A stretch of 64,000 bases of DNA from Erinaceus europaeus (GCF_950295315.1 NC_080171.1:115253064-115317063), one strand, 5' to 3'. Positions 1 to 11,361 are shown, counted from the first letter of the stretch. The notes: generated by a model not told the origin, from the letters alone. Numbers and translations: made by a program.

Positions 1-585
1 TGGCATATCAGAATTCAGGCTCAGGGGCAAAAAGAAAAAGGGGGGAAAAACTAGTATAGCCACAGACCCTTTGGAATTTAACTAAAATATGCTTACTTGC
101 TAGCTACAAAATGGAGGACCCCAACTCTTCATCTGCACTATTCCAGCCTTTAGGTCCATGACTGGTCAACAATTTGTTTGGCTTTGTATGTTAACTCTCT
201 TGTCAAACACCAGGTTCCAGATGCTAGCATGATGCCAACTAGACTTCCCTGGACAGACAATCCCACCAATGTGTCCTGAAGCCCCACTTCCCCAGAGCCC
301 TTCCCCACTAGGGAAAGAGAGAGACAGGCTGGAATATGGATCGACCTGTCAACGCCCATGTTCAGCGGGGAAGCAATTACGGAAGCCAGACCTTCCACCT
401 TCTGCACCCCACAGTGACCATGGGTCCATACTCCCAGAGGGATAAAGAATAGGATAGCTATCAGGGGAGGGGATGGGATACAGAGTTCTGGTGGTGGGAA
501 CTGTGCGAATTTTTACCCCTCTTATCCTATGGTTTTGTCAATGTTTCCTTTTTATAAATAAAAACCTTTAAAAAAAAAAAGCCGG
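1..585 (+). repeat. L1 3'UTR fragment
   Basis: Same family as the copies near 3.3, 11.5, 14.3, 31.5 and 45.9 kb. It shares the blocks GGTTCCAGATGC, CCCACTAGGGAAAGAGAG, AACGCCCATGTTCAGCGGGG and GGTGGTGGGAA, ending ATAAATAAAAA. Open frames through it are chance products of young copies. Confidence 0.7.
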
Positions 586-591
586 TCTTCT

Positions 592-848
592 GGGAATCAG
601 GCGGTAGCTCAGCGGGTTAAGCGCAGGTGGCACAAAGCACAAGGACCAAGCCTAAGGATCTTGGTTCCAGCCCCCAGCTCCCCACCTGCAGTGGAGTCAC
701 TTCACAGGCGGTAAAGCAGATCTGCAGGTGTCTGTCTTTCTCTCCCCCATCTCTGTCTTCCCCTCCTCTCTCCATTTCTCTCTGTCCTATCCAACAACAA
801 CAAGGGCAATGAAAGGGAATAAATAAATAAATAAATATTTTAAAAAAG
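592..848 (+). repeat. SINE type A
   Basis: tRNA-like head GGTAGCTCAGCGGGTTAAGCG and a box-B-like GTTCCAGCCCC, then pyrimidine-rich body and AAATAAATA tail. The flanks AGCCGGTCTTC and AGCCCGTCTTC form a slightly diverged target duplication. Confidence 0.9.
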
Positions 849-1325
849 AGCCCGTCTTCCTACAAATGTATCTATTACCTATCAGGTCTCAGCTGTCAGC
901 ATACCAGTTTCAGATGAGACACTTGCATTCCCCTCCCTCCATTATAGTAGGCCAGACACCATCCTCTCCTGCCCAGAGATTCAAAACAATATCCAATGGT
1001 GCCTGCCTTGGGTTTTTAATTTTATGATCCACACATATACTAGAGATGTTTCTAAAATGACACTCTGGTCATGCTATCTAGTTCCTGATGGAAACCCCTC
1101 AAATCACATCCCGTTACCTTTGAGGTGAAATATCATCTTTAAATGCTGTTTTTTTTGTCATTCTTTTTTTCTCTCTCTTTTTTTTTTCTTTTCTTTCTTT
1201 AGCTGGTGTTCAAAGTTGATCATGAACTCGTGATCAGCAAAATAATTTTCAGTATGTTTTCTCCACTCATAGTTTGAATATATATTTACCAATTATATAC
1301 TAATCTTATTGATAATTTTTTTTGC
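849..1325. other. Unassigned sequence
   Basis: About 480 bp with T-rich runs. No gene or recognised repeat is visible. Confidence 0.5.
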
Positions 1326-1602
1326 CTCCAGGGTTATCCTTGGGGCTCAGTGCCAGCACTATGAATCCACTCCTTCTGGTGGTCATTTTTTTTTCCATTT
1401 TATTGGATAGGGAAGAGAGAAATTGAGAGGGGAAGGAGAGATAAAGAGGGAGAGAGAAAGACAGACACCTGCATATCTGCTTCACTGCTTATTAAGCTTC
1501 CCCTCTGCAGATGGGAGCCGGGGGCTTGAACCCAGATCCTTGCACATGTCCTTACACTTTGTACTATGCACGCTTATCTGGGTCCGCCACCACCAGGTCC
1601 CC
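1326..1602 (-). repeat. SINE, long form (reverse)
   Basis: Reads GCCTCCAGGGTTATCC...ACTATGAATCCAC, the reversed long 3' part, then the reversed pyrimidine block, and ends with the reversed head CCACCACCAGGTCCCCC. Confidence 0.85.
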
Positions 1603-2097
1603 CATGAATCAATTTTAAAACCAGCAAAGCATAATGCTCTGCGAGTATTAGGTCCCTCAGTGCTGATGCTCCTGTTGGCCTATGGGTTGTCTTACACACC
1701 CACTGGCTTGAGGGCTCCCCTGTCCGGAGTCTCCTGTTGAGACGTGTGGGGTTGTCTGGGGTCCTCTGCACCTCGGGTTTCCTCTATCTGAGGAAATCTC
1801 TCCTGACCGTTAGCTTGTTTACTCCTAAAATAATCATGGATGTGTCCCTTAGGTTAATAGGCACTGAAAAGTCATTACTCCTTAGAGGAAACATGCCAAC
1901 TGATGATCAGTAACTAAGAGTTATATTCTTGGCCTTCAAGTGGGAGTTAGATTTTACTAGCTCTGAGTGCCAAAAAACACAGCCTTAATCTCTGAATCTG
2001 TGTTGACAAAGTATACTACAGTGAGAAATCAGTCAATACACCCTCTCATTTGTGACTTGGTAGCCCAAGGGTAAATGAAGCTAATTAAAGTGATATT
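1603..2097. other. Unassigned sequence
   Basis: No coding frame or recognised repeat. It may include an old L1 remnant. Confidence 0.4.
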
Positions 2098-2350
2098 TAG
2101 GGAGTTGGGAGGTAGTGCAGTGGATTAAGTGCACTTGGCGCAAAGCTCAAGAACAGGCGTAAGGATCCTGGTTGGAGACCCGGGCTCCCCAACTTGCAGG
2201 TCTGCAGGTGTCTGTCTTTCTCTCCCCTTCTCTGTCTTCCCCTCCTCTCTCCATTTCTCTCTGTCCTACCCAACAACGACGACATCAATAACAACAATAA
2301 TAACTACAACGATAAAACAAGGGCAACAAAAGGGAAAATAAATATTAAAA
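2098..2350 (+). repeat. SINE type A
   Basis: Head GGGAGTTGGGAGGTAGTGCAG, body and AACAAAAGGGAAAATAAATA tail. Confidence 0.9.
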
Positions 2351-2644
2351 TAAAATTTTAAGTGATATTTAGATAAAGGTAAACAAAAAAACAAAAACAA
2401 AAAAACTTCACAAAATCGACATTTGAATTGTTTTTGATCGCATGCTGTTACAGTCTATGCTGCAAGAAAAATCAGTGACATGATGTCAACTTTAGCTGCA
2501 ACATAGACCACACTAATGTGATACTTCTCTAAAATCCCATGCGAGACCCCGGCACTTTCAAGTCTTTCCATTTCCTTACCATCATTTCCTTCACCTGGGC
2601 CGTGTGCGGCTGCTGATAACCTTGTTGATCTCTCCAGTGAAGAC

Positions 2645-2884
2645 TGAACCACTGGAAGGGTTATTAATATTATTGTTGTTGTTGCTACTGTAGTTGTTGT
2701 TGGATAAGACAGAAATCGAGAGAGGAAAAGAAAAGGAGGGGGAGAGAAAGATAGACACCTGCAAGCCTGCGAGCCCCCCCCCCCCCACGCAGGTGGGGAG
2801 CCGGGGGCTCAAACCAGGGTCCCAACTTAGGTCAGTGTGCTTCGCACCATGTGCGCTTATCCCACTGCGCTACCGCCCAGCCCC
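2645..2884 (-). repeat. SINE type A (reverse)
   Basis: Reversed body (GGATAAGACAGAAATCGAGAG) and reversed head ending CGCTACCGCCCAGCCCC. Confidence 0.9.
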
Positions 2885-3289
2885 GTGAAATGGGATTCTT
2901 TTAAATATTCTCAGCATTCCAAAGGAAGCTACAAAAGAAATTATACTGGAAGAAAACAAGCAAGAATTTAAAATTAAACAAAATATAATAGTGGTCACGG
3001 AATTTTGGTGAGGCTGTTGTGACTTAACATGCATTATGTGTGGATATGAAAATCCTCCTGAAATAGGAACATTTTGTAAGAACATGGTAAATTACTAATA
3101 AAAACATTTTTTGAAGTGAAAGGCCAGAACAGTCTTATTTGCAATAAAAAATATATAGAATGAAATAGTGGGGGTTGTGTTGTTAAATGGGAATCTGGGG
3201 AATGTTATGCATGTAAAAAAAAAAAGAAGTAGAAACGCAAAGCAGAAATTGACTGAGTTTGGAGTATGGCACCAAAGTAAGAAAGCAGA

Positions 3290-3765
3290 AGTACACTAGA
3301 GTTTGCAGTGAGTACCTCCCTAAAACTTCCTCTCCACTATTCCAAGCTTTGGGTCCATGATTGCTCAACAATTTGTTTGGCTTTGTATGTTAACTCTCTT
3401 TTCAGCCACCAGGTTCCAGGTGTCATCAGGATGCCGGCAAGGCTTCCCTGGATTGAAGACCCCACCAATGTGTCCTGGAGCTCAGCTTCCCCAGAGACCC
3501 ACCCTACTAGGGAAAGAGAGAGGCAGACTGGGAGTATGGACCGACCAGTCAACGCCCATGTTCAGCGGGGAAGCAATTACAGAAGCCAGACCTTCTACCT
3601 TCTGCAACCCTCAATGACCCTGGGTCCATGCTCCCAGAGGGATAGAGAATGGAAAAGCTACTGGGGAGGGGGTGGGATATAGAGATTGGGTGGTGGGATG
3701 TGTGGAATTGTACCCCTCCTACCCTATGGTTTTGTTAATTAATCCTTTCTTAAATAAAAAAAATA
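3290..3765 (+). repeat. L1 3'UTR fragment
   Basis: Same blocks as at position 1-585, ending TTAATTAATCCTTTCTTAAATAAAAAA. A 124-codon open frame at 3308-3682 crosses it and recurs in other copies. Confidence 0.7.
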
Positions 3766-3867
3766 TATGTATATATATATAAATAACTGGAAATGGCTGA
3801 GGTGCTAATGGTTATGCAAAAAAGGAAAAACACTAGAGTAAATCCATTCAATGAATACTGTTGTTGT

Positions 3868-4214
3868 TTTTTTCGCCAGGGATACTGTTTTTGTTTTTGT
3901 TTTGCCAGGGTTATCGCTGGGGTCAGTGCCTGCACTACGAATCCACTTCTCCTAGAGGCGATTTTTCCCATTTTGTTGCCTTTGTTGTTGTTGTTCTTGT
4001 TATTGTTGCCATTGCTGTTGTTGTTGGGTAGGACAAAGAGAAATTGAAAGAGGAGGGGAAGACAGAGAGGGCCAGAGAAAGACCTGCTTCACCACTTGTA
4101 AAGCGACCCCCCTGCAGGTGGGGAGCCTGGGGCTCGAACTGAGATCCTTAACGCCATTCCTTGCACTTTGTACCATGTGCATGTGCTTAACCTGCTGCAC
4201 TACTGCCCGGCCAT
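3868..4214 (-). repeat. SINE type A, long form (reverse)
   Basis: Reversed long 3' part (GCCAGGGTTATCGCTGGGG; CACTACGAATCCAC), (TTG)n-rich tail, and reversed head ending TGCACTACTGCCCGGCC. Confidence 0.88.
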
Positions 4215-4271
4215 TGGCATGATGAATACTTTAGAGTAACAAACCAGAACCAACTTCTGAAATATCTAATT

Positions 4272-4405
4272 TGGGGCTGTGGAGTTAGCATAATGGTTAT
4301 GCAAAAAAGGCTTTTATAACTGAAGCACCAAAGGTCCCAGGTTCAATCCCTAGCACCGTTATAAGCCAGAGCAGAGCAATGCTCTGATAAAAGAAAGAAA
4401 AAGAA
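4272..4405 (+). repeat. SINE type C
   Basis: Head GGGCTGTGGAGTTAGCATAATGG, box B GGTTCAATCCC and block CAGAGCAATGCTCTG. Confidence 0.8.
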
Positions 4406-5304
4406 ATATCCAATATTGAACTACTCTCTAAAACCATTGGGCTGAATGAAAGAGGCTGGGCAGATAAAGAGTACATATTTTATTACTTTAATTACCAAAA
4501 AAAAAAAAAGGTAAAATGGACAACAGTAACCTCTGGTGAAAAGAACATTAGAATGCTGGTTGTCTCTGCAGGTTGTGGGAGAGACTTTTCTTGTGAAGGA
4601 TTAAGAGCACTTTCCTGGAGTGCTCAAGGTCTACATCTCAAAAAGGAGTTTGAGTTGCTTTGGCATACAGGTTGCATGCAAATTTCACCTCAAAAGAAAA
4701 CAAATATTGAATTCTAATATATGTACAACACACAAAACCAACTAAAAAATTAAAGAAAATGTTCATTATAGAATCTATTTATTTTAGTTATCTTATGGGG
4801 AGGAGGTGTAATCAGAGTAGAATTTTGGCATATGCAGTGCTAGGAATCGAACTCAGGACTTGATGATTTCAAGCCCAAAGTGCTACAACTGCATCACTAA
4901 CTGTAGAAACTTAATGTGAATCTGTGGGTGGCCACAAAAGAGATCTTTCAACGTCTCTGTGTGCTATTAAATTTTATGTTAGAAATAAAATGTTAACCTA
5001 TAAATATCACAGATGAATGTCAAAATAACTAGAGATTGCTTCTCTCAGGCAACAGAACTTAAAAGAACAGCTTTCATTCTCCGTTGAATGAATACATATA
5101 AAACTGGAAAAAAAATAATAACCTGGTGTGTCTAGCTTTATGAAACCTCAAATGCTTGTGTGCTGTGTTAATTCAAAATTACACAATTCATTAATCCTAA
5201 AATGTAAAAAGATAGAAGGTACAGGATATATTTATCACATAAACCTTTTACATCTAAACACTTTTCCCACCAGCTAGAAAGATAATGAAGAAAAAAACGT
5301 ATGG
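4406..5304. other. Mostly unassigned AT-rich sequence
   Basis: No gene. 4800-4910 faintly resembles a reversed type C SINE (CAGTGCTAGGAATCGAAC). The rest is not assigned. Confidence 0.4.
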
Positions 5305-5440
5305 AGGGACTGGGCAGTGGGTTAAACACACATGTCACCAAGCTCAAAGACTTGGGTTCAAGCCCCCACTCCCCACCTTCATGGGGTCTGCCTTGAAAGC
5401 GGTGAAGCAGATCTGCAGTTGTCTTTTTCTCCCTCTCTCT

Positions 5441-5666
5441 GTCTTTTTATTTTTTACTTTATTATTTATTTATTGGATAGACACAGTCAGAAATTGAGAG
5501 GGTAGGAAGGGATAGAGAAGGAGAGAGAAAGACACCTGCAGCACTGCTTCACCCCTGGCAAAGCTTTCCCCTGCAGGTGGGGCCAGGGGGGGCAGGTAGG
5601 GGGACTCCAACCTGGGTCCTTACTCATTGTAACATGCACTCAACCAGATGCGCCGCCACCCAGCTC
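5441..5666 (-). repeat. SINE type B (reverse), nested in the SINE at 5305
   Basis: A/T-rich tail, reversed body GGATAGACACAGTCAGAAATTG, reversed head ending CGCCGCCACCCAGCTCC. CCCTCTCT occurs on both sides as a probable target duplication. Confidence 0.8.
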
Positions 5667-5799
5667 CATCCCTCTCTTAATCTCCCCCTCTCCTCTCAAT
5701 TTCTCTTTGTCCTGTCAAGTAAAAATAAGATAGGGAAAAAAAGGGGGGTGGAAATGGCCACCGGGAAAACAGTGGATCTGTATGTAGTAGTGCAGCACT

Positions 5800-6461
5800 C
5801 CTTCTTCTTCTAGCGTTTGCCCTTCTTCCGTAGCCAGTCAACAGCGTCAGGTTGAGCCTGATGTCAAGTTTCGAGACCTCCTTTGAATCTGGAGAGGTGG
5901 CAGTCATTGACTATGTGGGTCATAGTCTGTCTGGAGCCGCAGGGGCAGTTCGGGTCGTCTCTGGCTCCCCAGCGATGGGACATAGCGGCGCACCGGCCAT
6001 GGCCTGTTCGATAGCGATTGAGGAGGGCCCAATCATAACGTGCTAGGTCAAAGCCGGGTTGACGCTCGCAGGGGTCTGTGATGAGGTATTTGTTCTTTAC
6101 CTCAGCTGACTGCCAGCTCTGTTTCCAACAGTCTGGAACAGAGAAGTTCAGTGTAGGCATAGGGGACCAGATTGGGTGACGAGACGTCAAGCGTTGGACA
6201 GGATGGGCGAAGATATCCGCGTATATTGGCAGGTCCGGTCGAGCGTAGACGTGGGAAATGAACTTAGATGATGCCGCATCCCGACGAATATCTGGCGGGG
6301 CGATGTTGCTAAGAACTGGCAGCCATGGAACCGGGGTGGAACGGATGGTTCCAGAAATGATCCTCATGGAGGAATATAATTTGGAATCGACCAAGTGGAC
6401 ATGGGGGCTACGGAACCATACTGGGGCACAGTATTCTGCAGTGGAATAGCATAATGCCAGA
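5800..6461 (-). mobile_element. Vingi non-LTR retrotransposon, 5'-truncated copy
   Basis: On the minus strand this encodes the C-terminal end of a LINE ORF2. It runs from LALCYSTAEYCAPVW through a zinc-knuckle-like CPCGSRQTMTHIVNDC and GGL to DAVDWLRKKGKR and a TAG at 5810-5812, followed by a GAAGAAG tail. This layout matches Ingi/Vingi-type elements, reported among mammals only from hedgehogs. There is one internal nonsense codon: TGA 22 codons before the natural stop, after GGLET. Otherwise about 200 codons are open. The copy is flanked by the 8-bp duplication GCAGCACT (5792-5799 and 6462-6469) and sits inside a SINE. Confidence 0.85.
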
Positions 6462-6512
6462 GCAGCACTGAAGCCCAGTGACAAACCCTTGTGGCAAAAA
6501 ACAACAACAACA

Positions 6513-7026
6513 AAAACAAAGAGAGAAAGAAAGAAAAGAAAAATCAATGGCTATGTTGGTATATAGTGTGATTCAATACAACAGAGATTAGTATTACTCC
6601 ACAATATTTTAATCAAGTGGATAATCAGCATAACTGAATAACAGACGTTATTTACTGTTTGTATGGATACTAACTCAAGGTAGGGCATGTAAAGATCTCC
6701 TATTCAGGAGGATGGCTTTCTATCTTAGTGATGGTTCCTTCCACTGTGCAGATTTGCAGTCTGATGTAGTCCCTTTGGTTTATTTCTGGTTTTGTTTTCC
6801 TTGCTGTTGGACTTAAGTCTGCCAAGGTATTTGCAAAGCAGATGTCGTGAAATGTCTTCTCAATATTTTCTTCTAAGTCATTTGTGGATTTTGATCTAAT
6901 GTCTCTATCATTGATTCATCTGGAGTTGGTTTTATTATCATGCCCTGGACGAAGGGAAAAACTTCAATAATTCTCAGAAGAAACAAAAGCCTGTAGGAGC
7001 AAAGCAAGGTGGCAGGAAACCCTTTC
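6513..7026 (-). other. Possible old L1 ORF2 remnant (reverse)
   Basis: 6690-6960 contains ATTGATTCATCTGGAGTTGG and neighbouring T-rich sequence that resembles the reverse complement of an L1 ORF2 C-terminal region. There is no intact frame, and the call is weak. Confidence 0.3.
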
Positions 7027-7310
7027 CTGGACCTGTATGACTCATCAACTAGTTAGCTACTCCTGCGGAAAGGAAGACACACACACACACACACGCACAC
7101 ACACACGCACACACATGCACACACACACACACACGCACATCAACTAGTTAGCTACTCCTGCAGAAAGGAACACACACACACATGCATGCATGCACACACA
7201 CATGCACACACACATGCACACACATGCACACACACATCAACTAGTTAGCTATTCCTGAGGAAAGGAGAAAACACACATGCACACATACATGCACACACAC
7301 ACACACCCCT
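7027..7310. repeat. Composite minisatellite with (CA)n
   Basis: The unit ATCAACTAGTTAGCTACTCC plus GAAAGGA occurs three times (about 7035, 7139, 7236). The copies are separated by (CA)n stretches with interspersed CATG steps, so the period is about 100 bp. Confidence 0.85.
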
Positions 7311-7869
7311 TATATCAAAACTACCACAAATGCCAACTAAGGTTTTGTTACCACAAGAAGAGACACAAAGTCCCACCTCAGAGACTCCGATTCATAGAAT
7401 TTGCCTAAGATGAAACTCCAACTGGAGGAATATTTCCCCAAATCTCACCATAAACCCAGCACTGAGCACTATTATACTGCTGGAAATAGAACCTAAATGA
7501 GTAGAGAGATAGCCTCTATTGTGAAGGCATGTAGTACAACTAAAAATAGAACATTGAATTAAGAGAAAAGCCTTTATTTAGCCTCCCAGATCCAACATTA
7601 AGTACAAACTAACAGTGAAATATTCCAAACATGTCCATTTCTGCCCAGTGCTTCATAAAGACCAAAACTCTGCATGCCAGATTCTAGCATGAGAGAAAAA
7701 GTTTTATTTTGTTCTATTCTATAGTGATACCGTGTAAGTATTTTGGTCCCTCAAACTGACCTGCCCTTTATCCCTACAGCCACTTTTATAATCCTAGGAG
7801 TGGAGAACGATTCAAAGGCAGCCAAGAAGCTGGGGCCATAGAACAGAAAGATTTAAGAAATTATGATAA
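7311..7869. other. Unassigned, possibly L1-derived
   Basis: No coding frame. Its position just before the L1 3'UTR suggests that it belongs to the same old element. Confidence 0.3.
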
Positions 7870-8475
7870 AGTGCTGTCCTTCAGCCACCAAGTTGCAGAT
7901 GCTACCATGATTCCAGCCTGACTTCCTTGGGCAGATGGCCACATCAGTGTGTCCTGGAACCTCACCGCTTCAGAGCTCTGACCCACTAGGGAAAGATAGA
8001 GACAGACTGGGGGTAAGGATCACCCGGCTAATACCCATGTTTATGGGAGAAGCAATTACAGAAGCCGGAACTCCCACCTTCTGCACCCCAAAAAGAATTT
8101 TCATCTATACTCCCAGTGGGGGAGAAATGATAGCAGAAAGATGACTAGAGGCTCTGAGCTTCAATTCCATCAGGACGCAGAGAGAGTGGACAGAAAAGAG
8201 AAGGACATTTATTTGGATGTAGTAATAGGTGCATGTATGACTTGAAAAGGAAGAGAAGATGGGACCCACCCCCCAAAAATGGCCAAATATATACAAATAT
8301 AGACAGATGATTGTAGAAATAATACTTGATCCATGTCTGTAACCTTGGGAGAACTTTAGTAGCTTCCAATGGAGGGATTGGGGATTCAGAGCTCTGGTGG
8401 TGGGAATGGTATGGAGTTGTAACCCTGTTATCTTGTAATTTTGTAAATCAATATTAATTCACTAATGAAAGAAAA
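7870..8475 (+). repeat. Older L1 3'UTR fragment
   Basis: Diverged versions of GTTGCAGATGCTACCATG, CCCACTAGGGAAAGATAG, GAAGCAATTACAGAAGCC and GGTGGTGGGAATGGTATGG, ending near ATTCACTAATGAAAG. Confidence 0.6.
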
Positions 8476-8604
8476 AAATAACTATGATAAATAAATCCAA
8501 ACATTAACTGGGAAAAAAAATGAGACAACATACATAAATAGTTGAGGAAATTTACAATAGAGAGAAAAAACTGAACCAAATGGCAATGCTACAAATAAAA
8601 TGAT

Positions 8605-8770
8605 GGGTCTGTGTGGTGGTATACCTTGTAGAATGTGCATGTTACAATGCAGAAGGACTTGGGGTCAGGCCTCTGGTCCCCACCTGCGGGAGCTTAGAGT
8701 GTTTGGTAGAAAACTGAGAAACTATGATATTTTACTGTTGACTGTAAACCATTAATCTGTTAAAGAGAAA
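8605..8770 (+). repeat. SINE type B fragment joined to an L1 tail
   Basis: Type B-like TCTGGTCCCCACCTGC, followed by GAAAACTGAGAAACTATG...TGTAAACCATTAATC, an L1 3'-end motif also seen at 15.9 and 62.4 kb. Confidence 0.5.
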
Positions 8771-8817
8771 ATTAAAATTAAATCAAACCATTAAAGAGGC
8801 ATTAAAATTAAACCGTA

Positions 8818-9118
8818 GGGAGTCGGGCTGTAGCTCAGCGGGTTAAGCGCAGGTGGCGCAAAGCACAAGGTCGGCATAAGGATCCTGGTTCGAGCCCCCG
8901 GCTCCCCACCTGCAGGGGAGTCGCTTCACAGGCGGTGAAGCAGGTCTGCAGGTGTCTGTCTTTCTCTCCCCCTCTCTGTCTTCCCCTCCTCTCTCCATTT
9001 CTCTCTGTCCTATCTAACAACGACAACATCAATAACAATAATAACTACAACAACAATGAAAAACAATAAGGACAACAAAAGAGAAAATAAATAAATAAAA
9101 TATAAAAAAATTAAAAAA
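8818..9118 (+). repeat. SINE type A
   Basis: GGGAGTCGGGCTGTAGCTCAGCGG head, GGTTCGAGCCCCCGG box B, and AAATAAATAAA tail. Confidence 0.92.
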
Positions 9119-9704
9119 AAATTAAACCGTAAAAGTTAAAATCAAACCATTCTAGGAAAAAAAAAAACGGTGAAGCAATGCTGTGAGTGCCTCTCTTACT
9201 CCCTATCTCCTTCCCTTGGAAGAACTTCAGTAGCTCCAGTGGAGGGATTGAGGATTCAGAACTCAGTTTCTCTCTGTCTCTAACTCAAAAAAAAAAAGAG
9301 TAAATAAAAAATTTAAAAGGCAAAGCTTAAAATAAATAAAATAAAATGTATACAGTCAGAGATGAGGAATTCTGTCACCAAGTTTACCAGCAGCAATAGG
9401 TGAAGAAATAATCAGGAAACTTAGACATAGAGCAGAGAAGTAGGTAACTATACAAACTATAATAATGAAAGAAAAATGAGTGAAAGAACTAAAAATAATA
9501 TCTGAGAACTGTGGAACAGTAAGAAAAAGTCTAACGCACACACACACACACATTTGGAGTTCTAAAAGGAAAAGCAATCAAAATAATTTAAGACCCCCAA
9601 ATGAATGACTATATTAATATTTGAAAATTGAATCTAAGGGGTTAGGTATTAGCATACCTGGCAGGACCACACATTACCATGAGCTAGCACCTGAGTTCAA
9701 ACCC
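9119..9704. other. Unassigned A-rich sequence
   Basis: Contains short A runs and a (CA)n at 9536-9552. No gene or clear repeat. Confidence 0.4.
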
Positions 9705-9935
9705 AAGTCTCCTCTCCCCTCTCCTCTCCTCTCCTCTCCTCTCCTCTCCTCTCCTCTCCTCTCCTCTCCTCTCCTCTCCTCTCCTCTCCTCTCCTCTCCT
9801 CTCCTCTCCTCTCCTCTCCTCTCCTCTCCTCTCCTCTCCTCCCCTCTCCTCTCCTTCCCTTTCCCCTCTCCTCTCCTCTCCCGTCTCCCCTCCCCTCCCC
9901 TCCTCTCCTCTCTTCTCTTCTCCTCCCCTCTCAAT
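9705..9935 (+). repeat. (CTCCT)n pentanucleotide microsatellite
   Basis: About 27 nearly perfect CTCCT units from 9711 to about 9846, followed by a degenerate CT-rich stretch. The long open frames on both strands here are artefacts of the repeat. Confidence 0.97.
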
Positions 9936-10494
9936 TTTTCTCAAGATTTATCCAAAAAGAAAGAAAAATAATTTAAAAAAAAATAATCTAAAACAAGGAC
10001 TATTACTTAGAACAAAACTAAACAAACAACAATAACAACAAAAAGCCCTAGTACCATACATGATGCAGGTTCAGGTCAACAAAGAGACATAACACTTCTC
10101 AATGTGTAATGTACCACACAACAAAGTGTCAAAATCCAGAATCAAATGCTTGTAGAAATGAAAAAAGAGATGAACAAAGGCAAATCATAGTTGATAGAAC
10201 CCAAACTAAAGATTCCTGTGAGATCTCAGATTTCACTGAAAAGTCTGGGTGATGAAGTCTGTACTTCACTTGAATGAGACACTTATCTGCACATAACTCT
10301 GAACATCATAGCATGTATTTATGTATATTTTTTTCCAGATCATTTTATTGGGGGAAAATAATGGTTTACAGAGTAGTAGTTGATACACGACGACAATTTC
10401 TTGTCTCCCTATGGTAGTTGTCAGGTCACCACTCTCACTACCAACTCAAGTATAGAAACAAAGTTAGTGAGGTTTTTGTTAGTCTGTTTTTTTA
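9936..10494. other. Unassigned sequence
   Basis: A-rich left part and unique right part. No coding frame is recognisable. Confidence 0.4.
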
Positions 10495-10580
10495 CCAGAG
10501 CTCTGTTCAGCTCTGGTTTGTGGTGGTGCCAGGGAGTCTCTTTGCATAACTATTATGCTATCTATTCCCTCCCCTAGTAA
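10495..10580 (-). repeat. SINE type C (reverse)
   Basis: ACCAGAGCTCTGTTCAGCTC, GTGGTGCCAGGGAG and TTTGCATAACTATTATGC are reversed type C blocks. Confidence 0.7.
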
Positions 10581-10962
10581 GGTGCTCTTACTGAGCTCTG
10601 TCAATAGAAAGAATATTTCTTCTTAAAGTACTTAAATGGATTTTTACTAATACAACTATCACTTTTCTCAACATTATTTTTTCAAAGGATATTTATTGTC
10701 CAGGAAGAGCTAGGTGAAAGCAGCGCAATGGGAGAGCTAAGAGGGAACGGCTTGGAAATTTCACACCTTCCCAGATGTATGATTCTCCCTAAATCTTAAC
10801 CTGTTCACCAACCAGGATGCTTTCTGAAGCCTCCCTGTTGGGGCTTGTAGAAATTTCATTAAAGAGATATGGTCGTTTCACTGGCATTGGCCATTGAACT
10901 CAACTTCCAGAACTTCCCTCTCTGAAGATCCAGAGGCTTTGATTAAAAATTCCATTTGTTGA

Positions 10963-11361
10963 GAGTCGGGAGGTAGCTCAGAGGTTTAAGCGCATGTGAT
11001 GCAAAGCGCAAGGACTGGCATAAGGATCCCAGTTTGAGCCCCTGGCTCCCCACCTGCAGGGGAGTCGCTTCACAGGCGATGAAGCAGGTCTGTAGGTGTC
11101 TATCTTTTTCTCCCCTTCTCTGTCTTCCCCTCCTCTCTCCATTTCTCTCTGTCCTATCCAATGACAGCAACAAAAACAATAATAATAATCTGTAAAACAT
11201 TAATTCTCCAATAAAGAAATTTTAAAAAAGGAAAAAAGAAACAATAATAATAACCACAACAATGATAAAACAACAAGGGCAACAAAAGGGAAAAAAATGG
11301 TCCCCAGGAGAAGTGGATTCATGGTGCAGGCACCGGCAATAACACTGGAGGCAAAAAAAAA
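10963..11361 (+). repeat. SINE type A, long form, with a tiny L1 insertion
   Basis: Head GAGTCGGGAGGTAGCTCAGAGG, with the long 3' part to GGATTCATGGTGCAGGCACC...GGAGGCAAAA. It is broken at about 11189-11238 by TGTAAAACATTAATTCTCC...AAATT(A)n, an L1 3' end of some 45 bases. AACAATAATAATAA lies on both sides as target duplication. Confidence 0.85.

Larger units (their letters stand above)
5305..6512 (+). repeat. Long SINE interrupted twice (nest host)
   Basis: The SINE reads 5305-5440, then 5667-5799, then 6462-6512. Its long 3' part AGTGGAT...TGCAGCACT resumes after the Vingi copy as GCAGCACTGAAGCCCAGTG...ACCC. It therefore predates both insertions. Confidence 0.8.

Noticed and set aside
7027..7310. 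CRISPR-like array
   Set aside because: Three blocks separated by simple CA repeats in a mammalian nuclear genome. There are no unique spacers and no cas genes.
9674..9971. Repetitive proteins of the form LLSSPLLSS or RRGEERRGE
   Set aside because: Direct translation of the (CTCCT)n microsatellite.
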